DNA of 55,645 nt from Burkholderiales bacterium (GTDB lineage: Bacteria; Pseudomonadota; Gammaproteobacteria; Burkholderiales; Burkholderiaceae_C). Of the stretch, positions 1 through 10,967 are shown piece by piece. Every line of letters begins with the position of its first letter. Position 1 is the first letter of the stretch. Made by a program: the position numbers and the translations under genes. The notes under the pieces were generated by a model that ran no database searches, was not told the DNA's origin, and worked only from the letters and a program-made list of their open reading frames with translations. The stretch lies in the NCBI GenBank assembly GCA_028864885.1, contig JAGWLR010000010.1:1-55645 (forward strand), written 5' to 3'.

Positions 1-36
1 CCCCTGGTCAAATTCTCTGTCGGCTATTCGTTCTGA
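1..36 (+). CDS. C-terminal end of an upstream gene, possibly an outer-membrane beta-barrel protein (partial)
   Basis: Only the last eleven codons and a TGA stop at 34-36 are in the window. The encoded end alternates hydrophobic and polar residues and finishes in Tyr-Ser-Phe. A terminal Phe in a short amphipathic strand is the usual signature of an outer-membrane barrel recognised by the Bam complex. This is an inference from very few residues, and the frame could also be non-coding. In many Burkholderiales the gene before grxD is prmC, which this tail does not resemble. Confidence 0.35.
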   Translation, partial: PLVKFSVGYSF

Positions 37-61
37 GGCGCCTGTTATTAGCCCCAGGCAA

Positions 62-79
62 GGTCGGAAATCGCCGACC
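62..79 (+). other. Short hairpin between the partial gene and grxD
   Basis: A perfect 6-bp stem (GGTCGG at 62-67, CCGACC at 74-79) encloses a 6-base loop. No U-tract follows, so it is not a classical intrinsic terminator. It might mark the 3' end of the upstream transcript or have no function. Confidence 0.25.
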
Positions 80-80
80 C

Positions 81-89
81 TGCTATAAA
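81..89 (+). promoter_or_regulatory. Putative extended -10 promoter for grxD
   Basis: TGCTATAAA at 81-89 fits an extended -10 element (TGn followed by TATAAA). It lies about 30 bases before the grxD start, leaving room for the AGGAT ribosome site at about 106-110. The -35 region is poor, as is common for extended -10 promoters. Seen by eye only. Confidence 0.35.
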
Positions 90-119
90 CGGGCTATTCC
101 AATTCAGGATCGAAACGCT

Positions 120-431
120 ATGAGCGACGTACAGAAAAAGATTGATGACCTCGTCAAAAACAACCGTGTGGTGCTGTTCATGAAGGGCACCGCACAGTTT
201 CCGCAATGTGGTTTTTCGGGCCGTGCCGTGCAAATCCTCAAAACCTGCGGCGTGTCGGATCTGGTGACGGTGAATGTGCTGGAAGACGAAGGCATCCGCC
301 AAGGCATCAAGGAATATGCCAACTGGCCTACCATCCCGCAGCTCTACATCAAGGGCGAATTCGTCGGTGGTTCCGACATCATGATGGAGATGTATCAGTC
401 CGGCGAACTGCAGTCGGCACTGACTGCCTGA
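120..431 (+). CDS. grxD: Monothiol glutaredoxin Grx4 family
   Basis: A 103-residue protein with the CGFS active site (Cys30) that defines monothiol glutaredoxins. These proteins bind a bridging 2Fe-2S cluster with glutathione and deliver iron-sulfur clusters in the cytoplasm. Length and the N-terminal segment, including the MKGT motif just ahead of the active site, match the single-domain Grx4/GrxD family. The ATG at 120 is preceded by AGGAT at good spacing. The ubiX-like gene follows 13 bases after the stop, so the two are probably cotranscribed. Nothing unusual was seen. Confidence 0.95.
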   Translation: MSDVQKKIDDLVKNNRVVLFMKGTAQFPQCGFSGRAVQILKTCGVSDLVTVNVLEDEGIRQGIKEYANWPTIPQLYIKGEFVGGSDIMMEMYQSGELQSALTA

Positions 432-444
432 AGGTTCATCACGG

Positions 445-1017
445 ATGTCTGATCGCCCTCGCCGCCTGATCGTCGGCATCACCGGAGCCAGCGGCGCGGT
501 GTACGGCGTTCGCATGCTTGAGCGTGCCCGCCAGTTGGGTGTACAGACGCACGTGGTGGTCACCCCGGCGGGCGTGCTCAATGTGCATCACGAATTGGGC
601 CTGGACCGCAGCCAGCTGGAAAAGCTGGCAGACCACGCTCATTCTCCCAATGACGTGGGGGCCTGCATTGCCAGCGGCAGCTTTCAGACGGATGCCATGG
701 TGATCGCACCGTGTTCGATGAAAACCTTGGCTTCGGTGGCGCATGCCATGGGTGACAACCTGCTCACCCGCGCGGCCGACGTCACGCTCAAAGAGCGGCG
801 GCGCCTGGTCTTGATGGTGCGAGAAACCCCCTTCAACCTGGCCCACCTGCGCAACATGACGTCGGTGACCGAAATGGGGGGCATCATCTTCCCTCCGCTA
901 CCGGCGTTCTACCATCGCCCCCAATCGATCGACGAACTGGTCCACGATACGGTGGAGCGGGCGTTGGCATTGGCCGGCATCGACACGGCACAACCCCAAG
1001 CTTGGTCAGGGCTCTGA
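445..1017 (+). CDS. ubiX: Flavin prenyltransferase UbiX
   Basis: A 190-residue UbiX/Pad1-type protein that joins a dimethylallyl group to FMN, making the prenylated FMN used by UbiD-type decarboxylases in ubiquinone synthesis. The N-terminal GITGASGAVYG is the FMN-binding loop, and the segment CSMKTLA, which follows VIAP, is typical of the family. The region reading RRRLVLMVRETP around residues 118-129 matches the phosphate/prenyl-binding part. The length is standard. It follows grxD closely. No ubiD lies in the window, so the partner must be elsewhere. Confidence 0.93.
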   Translation: MSDRPRRLIVGITGASGAVYGVRMLERARQLGVQTHVVVTPAGVLNVHHELGLDRSQLEKLADHAHSPNDVGACIASGSFQTDAMVIAPCSMKTLASVAHAMGDNLLTRAADVTLKERRRLVLMVRETPFNLAHLRNMTSVTEMGGIIFPPLPAFYHRPQSIDELVHDTVERALALAGIDTAQPQAWSGL

Positions 1018-1024
1018 GCGGCGC

Positions 1025-1702
1025 TCAGCGGCGATTCAGGTTGCCTTCCGACTGCGCCAGCTGGACAGGCGCCTCGGGCACTTTCCAGCGTCGCCAGGCG
1101 GCTGTCACCATGTCCGGATACTCGGCTCGGCCACGGCTGCCGTTGTAACGGCCCAGCGCCATGAACAGATTGCCCCGCTCCATGTCCAGATAGTGCCGAA
1201 GAATCACGCAGCCAAATCGCAGGTTGGTCTGCAGGTGAAACAAGGCGCTGGCGTCGCCATCCCCGATCTGACGCGTCCAGAACGGCATGACCTGCATGTA
1301 GCCCCGGGCTCCCACCGATGAAATGGCGTATTTGCGAAAACCACTTTCGACCTCGATCAGCCCCATCACCAAGCCGGGGTCGAGCCCCGCGCGTTTGGCC
1401 TCGTACCACACGGTCTGCAAGAACTCGCGCCGCACCAGTTCAACCGGACTTTTCTTGAGCAGGCGCGACTCGGCTGTACCTGCCCACAGATTGAACTGCT
1501 GACGCTGTGCCTCATCTGGAAACACCAGCGAGGGCGGGGCCGATTGACTGATCGCCGCCGACAAGGCGGTGCGCACGGCGTCCGCCAAGGCTTCTTCCTT
1601 CTGGGCGCCAGCCCAGGCGGGCGAGCACACCACGCCCGCCACCATGGCCAAAACGGTCACAGGACGAGCCAGAAAAAGCAAAGGCAAACGGCGGGCGCTC
1701 AT
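1025..1702 (-). CDS. Lytic transglycosylase, SLT domain, exported
   Basis: A 225-residue secreted murein lytic transglycosylase that cleaves the MurNAc-GlcNAc bond of peptidoglycan with formation of the 1,6-anhydro product. Residues 1-32 form a signal peptide with an alanine-rich cleavage region. The SLT domain occupies about 95-210. It contains the catalytic Glu in ESGF (Glu119) and the GxxGxMQVMP-type motif, seen as GARGYMQVMPFW. It lies upstream of and codirectional with nothing obvious, 33 bases after the end of proS on the same strand. Specificity beyond the SLT fold cannot be told. Confidence 0.9.
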   Translation of the reverse strand: MSARRLPLLFLARPVTVLAMVAGVVCSPAWAGAQKEEALADAVRTALSAAISQSAPPSLVFPDEAQRQQFNLWAGTAESRLLKKSPVELVRREFLQTVWYEAKRAGLDPGLVMGLIEVESGFRKYAISSVGARGYMQVMPFWTRQIGDGDASALFHLQTNLRFGCVILRHYLDMERGNLFMALGRYNGSRGRAEYPDMVTAAWRRWKVPEAPVQLAQSEGNLNRR

Positions 1703-1735
1703 ACGACTGACCTTAACCGAAGCAAAAAATCCCGG

Positions 1736-3496
1736 TCAAGAGAGATGCAGCACCTTTGCCAGGTGATTCATGACTTCGGCCACGGGTAGCTTGGTCGCTT
1801 CGGCATCCTGCCGACCTTGATACTCGGCCACGCCCTCTTTGAGGCCCTTGTCGCCAAACACCACGCGGTGAGGCACGCCGATCAGCTCCCAGTCGGCGAA
1901 CATGGCTCCGGGACGCTCACCGCGATCATCCAGGATCACATCGACTCCCTTGGCTAGCAACTCGGCGTGCAACTGATCTGCGGCCGCCTTCACAGCCTCG
2001 GATCGGTCATAGCCCACCGGGCAAATCACCACCGAGAACGGCGCAATCGCATCCGGCCAGATGATTCCGCGATCATCATGCTTCTGCTCGATCGCCGCGC
2101 CCAGAATACGGGTCACGCCAATGCCATAGCAGCCCATTTCAAAATGCTTGGGCTTGCCATCCACATCCAAGAAGGTGGCATTCATGGCCTTGGAGTATTT
2201 GGTGCCCAGGTAGAACACGTGTCCGACCTCGATGCCGCGCTGAATGGCCAGCACGCCCTTGCCATCGGGCGAGGGATCCCCCTCGACCACATTGCGGATG
2301 TCGGCCACCAGATCGGGTTCTGGCAAATCGCGCCCCCAATTCACACCCTTGATGTGGAAGCCCTCTTCATTGGCGCCACAAACGAAATCGCTCATGTGGG
2401 CCACCGTCCGGTCAGCAACCACCTTCACATTCTTGGCACCGATGGGGCCCAGGTAGCCCGGCTTGGTACCGAAATGGGTGACGATTTCCGATTCGGTTGC
2501 GAACCGGAAGCCGGCTTTGAGGCCCGAACCATCAGCCAATTGAATCTTGCCGGCTTTGACTTCATTGAGGTCATGGTCACCGCGCACGAGCAGCAGCCAG
2601 ATGGTGGACTTGACGATTTCACCTTGTTCGTTGGTCTCGTCGGTGGCCAGCACCAGTGACTTGACCGTTTGGCTCAGGGGCAGGCCCAGCAGGTCGGCCA
2701 CATCCGGGCAGGTGCTCTTGCCTGGCGTGGCTACTTTTTCCAAGGCCTGGGTGGCAGCGCCGCGCTGGGCGATCAAGGCCACCGCTTCGGCCAGCTCAAT
2801 GTTGGCGGCGTAATCGCTCGTGGGGCAGTACACGATGGCATCTTCACCGGTGTCGGCAATGACCTGGAACTCGTGCGAACGGTCGCCCCCAATCGCACCG
2901 GTATCAGCGGCCACGGCACGGAATTGCAGGCCCAGACGCTCGAAGATCTTCGTGTAGGCCGCGTACATGGCGTCGTAAGTCTTGCCGGCGCTTTCTACAT
3001 CGCGGTCGAAGGAATACGCATCCTTCATGGTGAACTCGCGGCCGCGCATCACACCAAAGCGAGGGCGTCGCTCGTCGCGGAACTTAGTCTGGATCTGGTA
3101 GAAGTTCTTGGGCAGTTGACGGTAGCTACGCAATTCTTGGCGAGCGATGTCGGTGATGACCTCTTCGGCGGTGGGCTGAATCACGAAATCGCGGCCGTGG
3201 CGATCCTTGAAGCGCAGCATTTCCTCGCCCATCTTGTCGAAGCGCCCGGTTTCGACCCACAACTCGGCTGGCTGAACCACGGGCATGGTCAGCTCGACCG
3301 CCCCGGCCTTGTTCAGCTCGTCGCGGATGATGTTCTCCACCTTGCGGATGGTGCGCAGCCCCATGGGCATGTAGTTGTACAAGCCCGCGCCCAGCCGTTT
3401 GATCAGGCCGGCACGCATCATGAGCTTGTGGCTGACGATCTCAGCGTCGGCGGGAGCTTCCTTGAGGGTGGAGATGAAGAACTGGGTGGCTTTCAT
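1736..3496 (-). CDS. proS: Prolyl-tRNA synthetase
   Basis: A 586-residue class II aminoacyl-tRNA synthetase that charges tRNA-Pro in the cytoplasm. It is the bacterial long form. The catalytic core begins with the typical N-terminus ([14 protein letters not shown]), motif 2 includes [12 protein letters not shown], and a large insertion between motifs 2 and 3 (about residues 230-400) is the cis-editing domain that clears Ala-tRNA-Pro. The C-terminal anticodon-binding domain contains [18 protein letters not shown]. Length is the usual one. It diverges from rppH across about 100 bases. Confidence 0.97.
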   Translation of the reverse strand: MKATQFFISTLKEAPADAEIVSHKLMMRAGLIKRLGAGLYNYMPMGLRTIRKVENIIRDELNKAGAVELTMPVVQPAELWVETGRFDKMGEEMLRFKDRHGRDFVIQPTAEEVITDIARQELRSYRQLPKNFYQIQTKFRDERRPRFGVMRGREFTMKDAYSFDRDVESAGKTYDAMYAAYTKIFERLGLQFRAVAADTGAIGGDRSHEFQVIADTGEDAIVYCPTSDYAANIELAEAVALIAQRGAATQALEKVATPGKSTCPDVADLLGLPLSQTVKSLVLATDETNEQGEIVKSTIWLLLVRGDHDLNEVKAGKIQLADGSGLKAGFRFATESEIVTHFGTKPGYLGPIGAKNVKVVADRTVAHMSDFVCGANEEGFHIKGVNWGRDLPEPDLVADIRNVVEGDPSPDGKGVLAIQRGIEVGHVFYLGTKYSKAMNATFLDVDGKPKHFEMGCYGIGVTRILGAAIEQKHDDRGIIWPDAIAPFSVVICPVGYDRSEAVKAAADQLHAELLAKGVDVILDDRGERPGAMFADWELIGVPHRVVFGDKGLKEGVAEYQGRQDAEATKLPVAEVMNHLAKVLHLS

Positions 3497-3599
3497 GGAT
3501 GTGAAAAATACACCGCTAGGGTTGGGCCCGATCCGGATGCACTAGGCGGGCGCAGCATGCGGTGCAATAATGAAATCAGTTAAAAATTTGGAGTTGATT

Positions 3600-4187
3600 A
3601 TGCTCGACCGAGAAGGCTTTCGGCCGAACGTCGGCATCATCCTGCTCAACCACCGGAACCAGGTTTTTTGGGGCAAGCGAATCCGCACCCATTCCTGGCA
3701 ATTCCCGCAAGGCGGCATCAAGTACGGAGAGTCGCCGGAGCAGGCGATGTTTCGCGAGCTGCACGAGGAAGTCGGCTTGTTGCCAGACCACGTTCGCATC
3801 GTGGCGCGTACGCGCGACTGGCTCAGGTACGAAGTCCCACAGCATTTCATCCGCAAGGATGCGCGAGGCCATTACAAGGGTCAAAAGCAGATCTGGTTTT
3901 TGTTGCAGCTCACTGGGCGAGACTGCGACATGAACCTGCGCGCGACCAACCACCCGGAGTTCGATGCCTGGCGGTGGCATGAGTATTGGGTGCCGCTGGA
4001 AAGCGTCATCGAGTTCAAACGCGATGTCTACCAGATGGCGCTGACCGAGTTGTCGCGCTTCTTACCTAAGCCGCAAGGGCACGCCAATCGGTTCCTGCGC
4101 GGCAACATGCGCGGATCGCGGCGGGAACACGAAGCCGTCGAGGCCGGCATCGTGCTGCCCCTGCCAGTGAACGAAGACGGCCTTTGA
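3600..4187 (+). CDS. rppH: RNA 5'-pyrophosphohydrolase RppH
   Basis: A 195-residue Nudix hydrolase that removes pyrophosphate from the 5' end of mRNA and so starts RNase E-dependent decay. The complete Nudix box is visible: GGIKYGES followed by the REL-HEEVGL segment. The N-terminus after the chosen start ([12 protein letters not shown]) matches the family start. An in-frame ATG at 3570 would add ten residues. I prefer 3600 because GGAG sits six bases upstream and because E. coli RppH starts at the equivalent place. The C-terminal extension is basic and low in complexity, as in many beta-proteobacterial copies. Confidence 0.94.
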   Translation: MLDREGFRPNVGIILLNHRNQVFWGKRIRTHSWQFPQGGIKYGESPEQAMFRELHEEVGLLPDHVRIVARTRDWLRYEVPQHFIRKDARGHYKGQKQIWFLLQLTGRDCDMNLRATNHPEFDAWRWHEYWVPLESVIEFKRDVYQMALTELSRFLPKPQGHANRFLRGNMRGSRREHEAVEAGIVLPLPVNEDGL

Positions 4188-4196
4188 GCCGGCCTC

Positions 4197-4224
4197 AAAA
4201 AAGGAGCCAACTGGCTCCTTTTTT
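4197..4224. terminator. Bidirectional intrinsic terminator
   Basis: A perfect 12-bp inverted repeat (AAAAAAGGAGCC at 4197-4208, GGCTCCTTTTTT at 4213-4224) with a 4-base loop. The A-tract and T-tract flank a GC-rich stem, so it can end transcription from rppH on the plus strand and from the convergent solute-binding gene on the minus strand. It lies exactly between the two stop codons. Confidence 0.92.
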
Positions 4225-4229
4225 ATTGA

Positions 4230-5276
4230 TCACTCGATCTCGTTGCGGGTCGCGCACTCGGCATCAGCCGGGTTGATGCTGCAGCGTGCCTTCTTGATGA
4301 TGTTCAGGCCCACCTTGTTGTAGAGCCCTTGCTTGGCGATGTCAGTTCGCGCTTCACGCAGCATCAGCACGTACTTTGGGATGCTCTCGGCAGGCAGGTC
4401 GTCCCAGGCAGATGCGGGAATGCCCTTTTCAGCGATCTGAATGATCTTCATGGCCCGATCAAACTGGCTCAGCCAATACTGGCGCGATTTCTCGCCCGTG
4501 CCTTCAGGGAACTTGCTGCGGTTGAGGATGACCTGCACCGTGGGGATCATGATGGGAAAGCGCCCAATGCCTCCGGTGGTGCCAATGCCCTTGTACAGCT
4601 CAAAAGGCTTGTAGGCCACAGCCGGCAAGGTCACCATGTCGACGAAGCCATTGTTGAACTTCGGCCCGATGTTGGTCACATCCACAGACACCGGCTGGGC
4701 ACCGATGCGCTGGATCATCACACTCTGGGCCTTGTCGTAATCAAAGGCAGCAATCTTTTTGCCTGAAAGGGCCTCAACCGAGTTGATCTTGCGATCCCGC
4801 ACGATGGGGTAGGCCGCCCCCAAGGGGAAGATGCCACCCACCTCATAGTTGCCCTCGACCATCAGCTTGTCGGCTTTGGGATCAGCAAAGATCTGGATCA
4901 CCTTGCGAACCACGTCGTAGCTCGCGTTGATGTCGATCTTGCCGTTCTTGACAATCGTCGTCGAGCCAATGCTGTCGATGGCCCCCGCCACGCCATTGAA
5001 CTGGCGGGTGCGGAACGCCGTCGCGATCACGCCATCGCACTGACCGGAGCGGAAGTCTTCGACAGCGACACGCTCGTCCACGTAGGTCTTGATGTCAAAG
5101 TCCACGCCTTGCTTTTGCATGGCCAGGGCATAGTCCGTCGCAGCGGCGTAGACATCCCCCGTTTTCCCCACCACATCCCACACGCACATGATCGATTTGG
5201 CTTGAGCCCAAGCTGGAACCGCGACCATCGCGGCCAAGGTGAGCGATTGAATCAGAGCTTGTTTTTGTCGCGACAT
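4230..5276 (-). CDS. Putative periplasmic solute-binding protein, AdeT/DUF6091-like
   Basis: A 348-residue exported protein. Residues 1-26 form a signal peptide ending in AWAQA. The mature part starts with an IMCVWDVVGKTGD segment and continues as a type II periplasmic-binding-like fold. I associate it with the AdeT1/2-like family of putative solute-binding proteins first noted next to efflux genes in Acinetobacter. The ligand is unknown and no permease is adjacent, so it may act alone or with a distant TRAP-like system. The start at 5276 is supported by AGGAGG immediately upstream; the longer frame reaching 5369 is unlikely. Confidence 0.6.
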   Translation of the reverse strand: MSRQKQALIQSLTLAAMVAVPAWAQAKSIMCVWDVVGKTGDVYAAATDYALAMQKQGVDFDIKTYVDERVAVEDFRSGQCDGVIATAFRTRQFNGVAGAIDSIGSTTIVKNGKIDINASYDVVRKVIQIFADPKADKLMVEGNYEVGGIFPLGAAYPIVRDRKINSVEALSGKKIAAFDYDKAQSVMIQRIGAQPVSVDVTNIGPKFNNGFVDMVTLPAVAYKPFELYKGIGTTGGIGRFPIMIPTVQVILNRSKFPEGTGEKSRQYWLSQFDRAMKIIQIAEKGIPASAWDDLPAESIPKYVLMLREARTDIAKQGLYNKVGLNIIKKARCSINPADAECATRNEIE

Positions 5277-5420
5277 CGGGCCTCCTAGAACTGCAGACAA
5301 ATGACGCACCGGCTGAAAGCGGTCGGTGCCGCCGCAGCATATTTCAAGACGCCCGTGCCACCGTAACAAGGCGCGTCATTTTTCGCACAAAGACCGCCCC
5401 AGGGGACAATAGACGACAGA

Positions 5421-6539
5421 TCAGGCCAGAACCAAGTTGTCGCGATGAATCATCTCGGGCTCGTTGGCAAACCCGAGGGCGCCTTCGATTTCAGATGAGG
5501 CCCTGCGCATGATGAGGCGGGCCTCGCTGCTGGCGTAATTGGCCAGACCGCGAGCGATGTCCTGCCCCAGTTGGTTGCGCACGGCAATGACGTCACCACG
5601 GTGGAAATCGCCCACCACATCGACCATGCCGATGGGCAGGAGGCTTTTGCCTTCGTCGCGCAGTTTGATCTCGGCCCCCTCGTCGATGACGACGGCACCA
5701 CGCAATTGCAGGTGATCGGCCATCCACTGTTTGCGGGCGGTGAGTTTGGCAGTGGCCGCCACGAACAGAGAGCCGATGGGCTCGCCCTGCGTCAATCGCA
5801 CCAGGACATCGGTTTCGCGCCCCCAAGCAATCACGGTGGAGGCCCCGCTACCCGCTGCACGCTTGGCAGCCAGCACCTTGGTGATCATGCCGCCCGTGCC
5901 GACGCGCGAACCCGCGCCACCGGCCATCTGCTCCAGAGCCGGATCACCTGCCGTGCACACGTCGATGAAGCGGGCGTTGGGGTCTTTGCGCGGATCGGCG
6001 CTATACAAGCCCTTCTGGTCAGTCAGGATGACCAGGGCATCGGCCTCAACCAGATTGGCCACCAGCGCCCCCAGGGTGTCGTTGTCACCGAACTTGATTT
6101 CGTCGGTGACAACGGTGTCGTTTTCGTTGATGACCGGCACGACCTTGTGCGACAACAGAGTCAGCAAGGTGGAACGAGCATTGAGATAGCGCTCACGATC
6201 GGCCAGATCGGCGTGCGTCAACAAGACCTGGGCACTGCCCATGCCATGTTCTCGCAGCTTGGTCTCATACATCTGCGCCACGCCCATCTGACCGACGGCG
6301 GCCGCAGCCTGCAATTCATGCAGCTCTTTGGGACGGGTGGTCCAACCCAAACGCTTCATGCCCTCGGCAATCGCGCCGCTGGACACCATGATGACCTCAC
6401 GCCCGTCCTGCGCCAAGGCGGCCATCTGCCGGCACCAGTTGCCAATCGCTTCAGCGTCGACACCGCGACCTTCGTTGGTCACCAGGCTGGATCCCACCTT
6501 GACAACAATGCGGCGGGCGTTCTTCAACACATCGTTCAT
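5421..6539 (-). CDS. proB: Glutamate 5-kinase
   Basis: A 372-residue enzyme for the first step of proline synthesis, ATP plus glutamate to glutamyl-5-phosphate. The amino-acid-kinase domain starts with [16 protein letters not shown]. Later motifs include [13 protein letters not shown] and [20 protein letters not shown]-terminal PUA domain (about 285-365) is present, as in E. coli ProB. The ATG at 6539 gives the family length; the longer frame (to 6605) would run into obgE. It follows obgE by 22 bases and is probably cotranscribed with it, an arrangement common in Burkholderiales. Confidence 0.96.
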   Translation of the reverse strand: MNDVLKNARRIVVKVGSSLVTNEGRGVDAEAIGNWCRQMAALAQDGREVIMVSSGAIAEGMKRLGWTTRPKELHELQAAAAVGQMGVAQMYETKLREHGMGSAQVLLTHADLADRERYLNARSTLLTLLSHKVVPVINENDTVVTDEIKFGDNDTLGALVANLVEADALVILTDQKGLYSADPRKDPNARFIDVCTAGDPALEQMAGGAGSRVGTGGMITKVLAAKRAAGSGASTVIAWGRETDVLVRLTQGEPIGSLFVAATAKLTARKQWMADHLQLRGAVVIDEGAEIKLRDEGKSLLPIGMVDVVGDFHRGDVIAVRNQLGQDIARGLANYASSEARLIMRRASSEIEGALGFANEPEMIHRDNLVLA

Positions 6540-6561
6540 GGACTGATCAGCCTGAGTGGGT

Positions 6562-7926
<1,365 letters not shown>

Positions 7927-7967
7927 CTAAAAGAGTGTGCCTGCAAGAGGCAAAAGCATAAATGCAA

Positions 7968-7989
7968 AAGCCCCGGCGAACCGGGGCTT
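7968..7989 (-). terminator. Hairpin after rpmA, likely terminator or attenuator
   Basis: A 9-bp perfect inverted repeat (7968-7976 and 7981-7989) with a TTCG tetraloop on the minus strand. It is followed there by only a short T-run. It lies between rpmA and obgE and probably reduces, rather than stops, read-through from the ribosomal protein genes into obgE-proB. Confidence 0.6.
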
Positions 7990-8009
7990 CGTGTGTGACA
8001 AGCGCCTGA

Positions 8010-8267
8010 TTAGACGGGAGTCACGATCACAGTCTTACGGTTTTGCGGACCCTTGACTGCGAACGAAATGGTGCCATCGACCAGGGCGAACAAAGTGTGA
8101 TCGCGGCCGGTGCCAACGTTAGAGCCAGCGTGGAAACGGGTGCCACGTTGACGAACGATGATCGAACCTGCGGAGACCACTTGGCCGCCGAAAGCCTTCA
8201 CACCCAGCATCTTTGGTTGAGAGTCACGGCCGTTCCGCGTGGAACCGCCGCCTTTTTTCTGTGCCAT
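8010..8267 (-). CDS. rpmA: 50S ribosomal protein L27
   Basis: An 85-residue ribosomal protein. It begins with the conserved [15 protein letters not shown] segment that reaches toward the peptidyl transferase centre, and contains [13 protein letters not shown]. The ATG is preceded by AGGAG at good distance. It follows rplU by about 43 bases in the standard rplU-rpmA-obgE order. Confidence 0.98.
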   Translation of the reverse strand: MAQKKGGGSTRNGRDSQPKMLGVKAFGGQVVSAGSIIVRQRGTRFHAGSNVGTGRDHTLFALVDGTISFAVKGPQNRKTVIVTPV

Positions 8268-8310
8268 GGATCTACTCCTTGGGGGCTAGAGGTTAGACGA
8301 TTCGACGCAA

Positions 8311-8622
8311 TCAGACGTTCACAGAGCTGATTTGCAGCTCGGTGTAGTTCTGACGGTGACCTTGACGCTTTTGGTAGTGCTTACGACGGCGCATCTTGAA
8401 GATGCGAACCTTGTCGTGACGACCTTGCGACAAGACAGTTGCTTTGACAGTTGCGCCAGCCACCAAAGGCGTGCCAACCTTCAATTCTGCGCCGGAGCCG
8501 ACTGCCAGAACCTGGTCGATCACGATCTCTTGGCCAACGTCCGCAGCAATCTGTTCTACTTTAATTTTTTCGCCTGCAGCAACTTTGTATTGTTTGCCGC
8601 CGGTTTTTATGACCGCGTACAT
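8311..8622 (-). CDS. rplU: 50S ribosomal protein L21
   Basis: A 103-residue L21 protein starting [14 protein letters not shown] and ending with the conserved basic region ([16 protein letters not shown]) and a TELQI segment. The ATG at 8622 gives the family length; the open frame upstream to 8697 is non-coding leader. First gene of the rplU-rpmA-obgE-proB cluster. I did not find a convincing sigma-70 promoter in the 62 bases upstream. Confidence 0.98.
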   Translation of the reverse strand: MYAVIKTGGKQYKVAAGEKIKVEQIAADVGQEIVIDQVLAVGSGAELKVGTPLVAGATVKATVLSQGRHDKVRIFKMRRRKHYQKRQGHRQNYTELQISSVNV

Positions 8623-8684
8623 GTTGAGACCTTTCAAGAATTCACTGCTCGCCCCTACCGTCCTTACGATAAGCAGCCCGCAGC

Positions 8685-8711
8685 AAAACTCAGCCAACTT
8701 AAATGGCTAAG
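8685..8711 (-). terminator. Hairpin plus T-run at the end of the patatin gene
   Basis: On the minus strand an 8-bp stem (with one G-T pair) formed by 8704-8711 and 8689-8696 is followed by TTTT (8685-8688). The stem spans the last codons and the stop of the patatin-like gene. A weak intrinsic terminator is plausible. It would insulate rplU from read-through. Confidence 0.45.
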
Positions 8712-9955
8712 CTCTCCACTGTAGCATGCGGCGATGATCCAGTCAAACCCTGATCTGGCCCTGGGGCATTTTGCCCCCACCCAAAAAACCGGATCACCTC
8801 GTCGCGCATGGCCAGCGCGTCGGTGAAACCGAGGTGGATGAGCTCTCGGGTGAAAGACGACTCGAACAAAAGATAGCTGGCCAGGGCCGTGCCACTGGCT
8901 TTCTTGCCTCGCCCTTGTACCCCCAGGGCACCCAGCATGGTCCGCACCGCCGGGGGCAAGGCCCACAGGTGACGTGAGGCGATGTCGTCAATCCGTTGGC
9001 TGGGAGCAATCACCAGCACATCCACCGGGCGCAAAATGGTCTGGCTGCGCACCTCAGGCGGCAGCAGCGACAGAGTCTTGTTGACGCGTTGCATGCGCTC
9101 GATGTCGACCGCCAGCGCATCCAGAAAGATGCTGGACATGGCGTGGCCGGCAATCTGGGCCAGTGTCGGGTAATCGGCGGGCCCCTGTCGAACCGACTGC
9201 GGCTCTTGCAAGCGCCCGGCCCCGATCACCAAAATGCGATCCGCCCCGAGATGGATGGCGGGCGACATCGGAGCCGCCTGCCGCATGGCGCCATCGCCAA
9301 AATAGTGTCGCTGCCCCTGAACGGACAGCGGCACCGCCGGAAAGACGAAGGGGATCGCCGACGACGCCATCAGGTGATCGATGCTGAGTTGGTCGCGCAC
9401 GCTGATGCGCTGGGATCTCGACCACGGTTCAATCGGCTGCGCGCTATCGTAGAAGGTCACGTGCTCGCCAGAGGTGTAGCTGGACGCCGAAATGGCCACG
9501 GCATCAAGGTGCCCGTCTTTCATCAGCCGGGGCAAGCGATCCAGACGAAACAGCCCCGGCAGCAGTTCGCGCAAGGGGTCGTTGTTGAGCAGCGACCGTG
9601 GGCGCGCCTTGCGCCAGCGCGCCACAGCCCACCCGAGCGAAAACAAGGTCAGCCATTTGGCCCCGCTGCGGATCACTCCCAGCGAATCGGCCTCATAGAC
9701 CTGCTCGCAGCGGAAGTCTCGCCAGACCTCGACCATGGCCCGCACCGCCACTTCAAAATGATCGTTGCGACAAGCCAGGGACAAGCCGTTGATGGCCCCG
9801 GCCGAGGTGCCGCAGATGATTTGAAAGGGGCTACGCCGGCGTGGCTCGTTGCAGTCCTGACGAATCATCATCAGAGCTTGCAGCACCCCCACCTGGTAGG
9901 CAGCTCGAGCGCCGCCGCCAGTGAGGACAAGAGCGGTTTTTCCGGGCGGGTTCAT
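8699..9955 (-). CDS. Patatin-like phospholipase
   Basis: A 418-residue cytoplasmic serine lipase or acyl hydrolase. The oxyanion-hole loop GGGARAAYQ begins at residue 13. The nucleophile is Ser51 in GTSAG, and the second member of the dyad is Asp221 in the FGDGAMRQ segment. No signal peptide or membrane segment is seen. The C-terminal 150 residues are family-specific and unassigned. Substrate is unknown. Neighbouring genes (arginase, rplU) do not inform function. Confidence 0.88.
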   Translation of the reverse strand: MNPPGKTALVLTGGGARAAYQVGVLQALMMIRQDCNEPRRRSPFQIICGTSAGAINGLSLACRNDHFEVAVRAMVEVWRDFRCEQVYEADSLGVIRSGAKWLTLFSLGWAVARWRKARPRSLLNNDPLRELLPGLFRLDRLPRLMKDGHLDAVAISASSYTSGEHVTFYDSAQPIEPWSRSQRISVRDQLSIDHLMASSAIPFVFPAVPLSVQGQRHYFGDGAMRQAAPMSPAIHLGADRILVIGAGRLQEPQSVRQGPADYPTLAQIAGHAMSSIFLDALAVDIERMQRVNKTLSLLPPEVRSQTILRPVDVLVIAPSQRIDDIASRHLWALPPAVRTMLGALGVQGRGKKASGTALASYLLFESSFTRELIHLGFTDALAMRDEVIRFFGWGQNAPGPDQGLTGSSPHATVESLAI

Positions 9956-9997
9956 GGCAGGTTATCGACAGGCCACCCCAGGTGGTTTAGCCCTGAA

Positions 9998-10948
9998 TCA
10001 CGGACGCATCCGCATCAAGGTGGATTTTCCGAACAAGCTTTCGACCAGGTCGACCACCAACACGGCGGTGCGGTTCTGGACATCACGAGCGGGATTGAGT
10101 TCGACCACGTCCAGCGAGCCCAAGCGCCCCGAGTCGGCAATCATTTCCATGCACAGCTGGGCCTCGCGGTAAGTGGGGCCGCCACGCACGGGCGTCCCGA
10201 CCCCGGGCGCGATGTCCGGATCCAGAAAATCAACATCCAAACTGACGTGCAGGTGATCGTCGTCGTCCAATCCCATCAGGGCCTGCTGCACGGCCGCACG
10301 CATGCCGTGCTCGTCGAGATGTCGCATGTCAAAGACCTCCAGGCCAGCGGCGTGCACGAAGGCGCGTTCCTGCGGGTCGACGCTGCGGATGCCCAGCAAA
10401 CGGAAAACCGATGGTGACAGCGCTCCACCTGCCCCCTGCATCATTTGCACCAGCGATTGAGGGCCATGGCCGCACAGGATCGCAACGGGCATGCCATGCA
10501 GATTGCCGCTGGGGGTGATGGCACTGGTGTTGAAGTCGGCATGGGCATCCAGCCACAACACCCGAAGCCGGCGGCCTTGCGCCGCACAGTGACGGGCCAC
10601 GGCGCTGATCGAGCCGACCGCCAGAGAGTGGTCGCCACCAAGCAACAGCGGCATGTGGCCCTGGGTCAGACTCTGGTGAACGGCCTGATGCACCGCCGCG
10701 TTCCAGGCTACCGACTCTTGCAGGTGGCGATAGCCTTCGCGTGGAGGCTGCCAGGTGTTGACCGGACCCGCCAGGTTGCCCACATCCTCCACCGCCAGTC
10801 CCTGACGCATCAGGGCTTCAGGCAGACCGGCGACCCGAAGCGCCTCCGGCCCCAATGACGCCCCGCGCATGCTGGCACCGATGTCGGTCGGCGCCCCAAT
10901 CAGACGAACTTTGGCGGCTGTGACGGGCACGGAGCTGGAGGTGTTCAT
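9998..10948 (-). CDS. Arginase (ureohydrolase family)
   Basis: A 316-residue binuclear manganese enzyme expected to hydrolyse arginine to ornithine and urea. All metal ligands are visible: GGDHS (His107), DAHAD (Asp134, His136, Asp138) and SLDVD (Asp238, Asp240). The segment after it, FLDPDIAPGVGTPVRGG, is closer to arginases (RocF) than to agmatinases, but the substrate is inferred. The start is ambiguous between 10948 and 10963; both lie just after the upstream gene's stop. The longer frame would overlap that gene. Confidence 0.85.
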   Translation of the reverse strand: MNTSSSVPVTAAKVRLIGAPTDIGASMRGASLGPEALRVAGLPEALMRQGLAVEDVGNLAGPVNTWQPPREGYRHLQESVAWNAAVHQAVHQSLTQGHMPLLLGGDHSLAVGSISAVARHCAAQGRRLRVLWLDAHADFNTSAITPSGNLHGMPVAILCGHGPQSLVQMMQGAGGALSPSVFRLLGIRSVDPQERAFVHAAGLEVFDMRHLDEHGMRAAVQQALMGLDDDDHLHVSLDVDFLDPDIAPGVGTPVRGGPTYREAQLCMEMIADSGRLGSLDVVELNPARDVQNRTAVLVVDLVESLFGKSTLMRMRP

Positions 10949-10967
10949 GCCGCCATCTTCCATCAAA

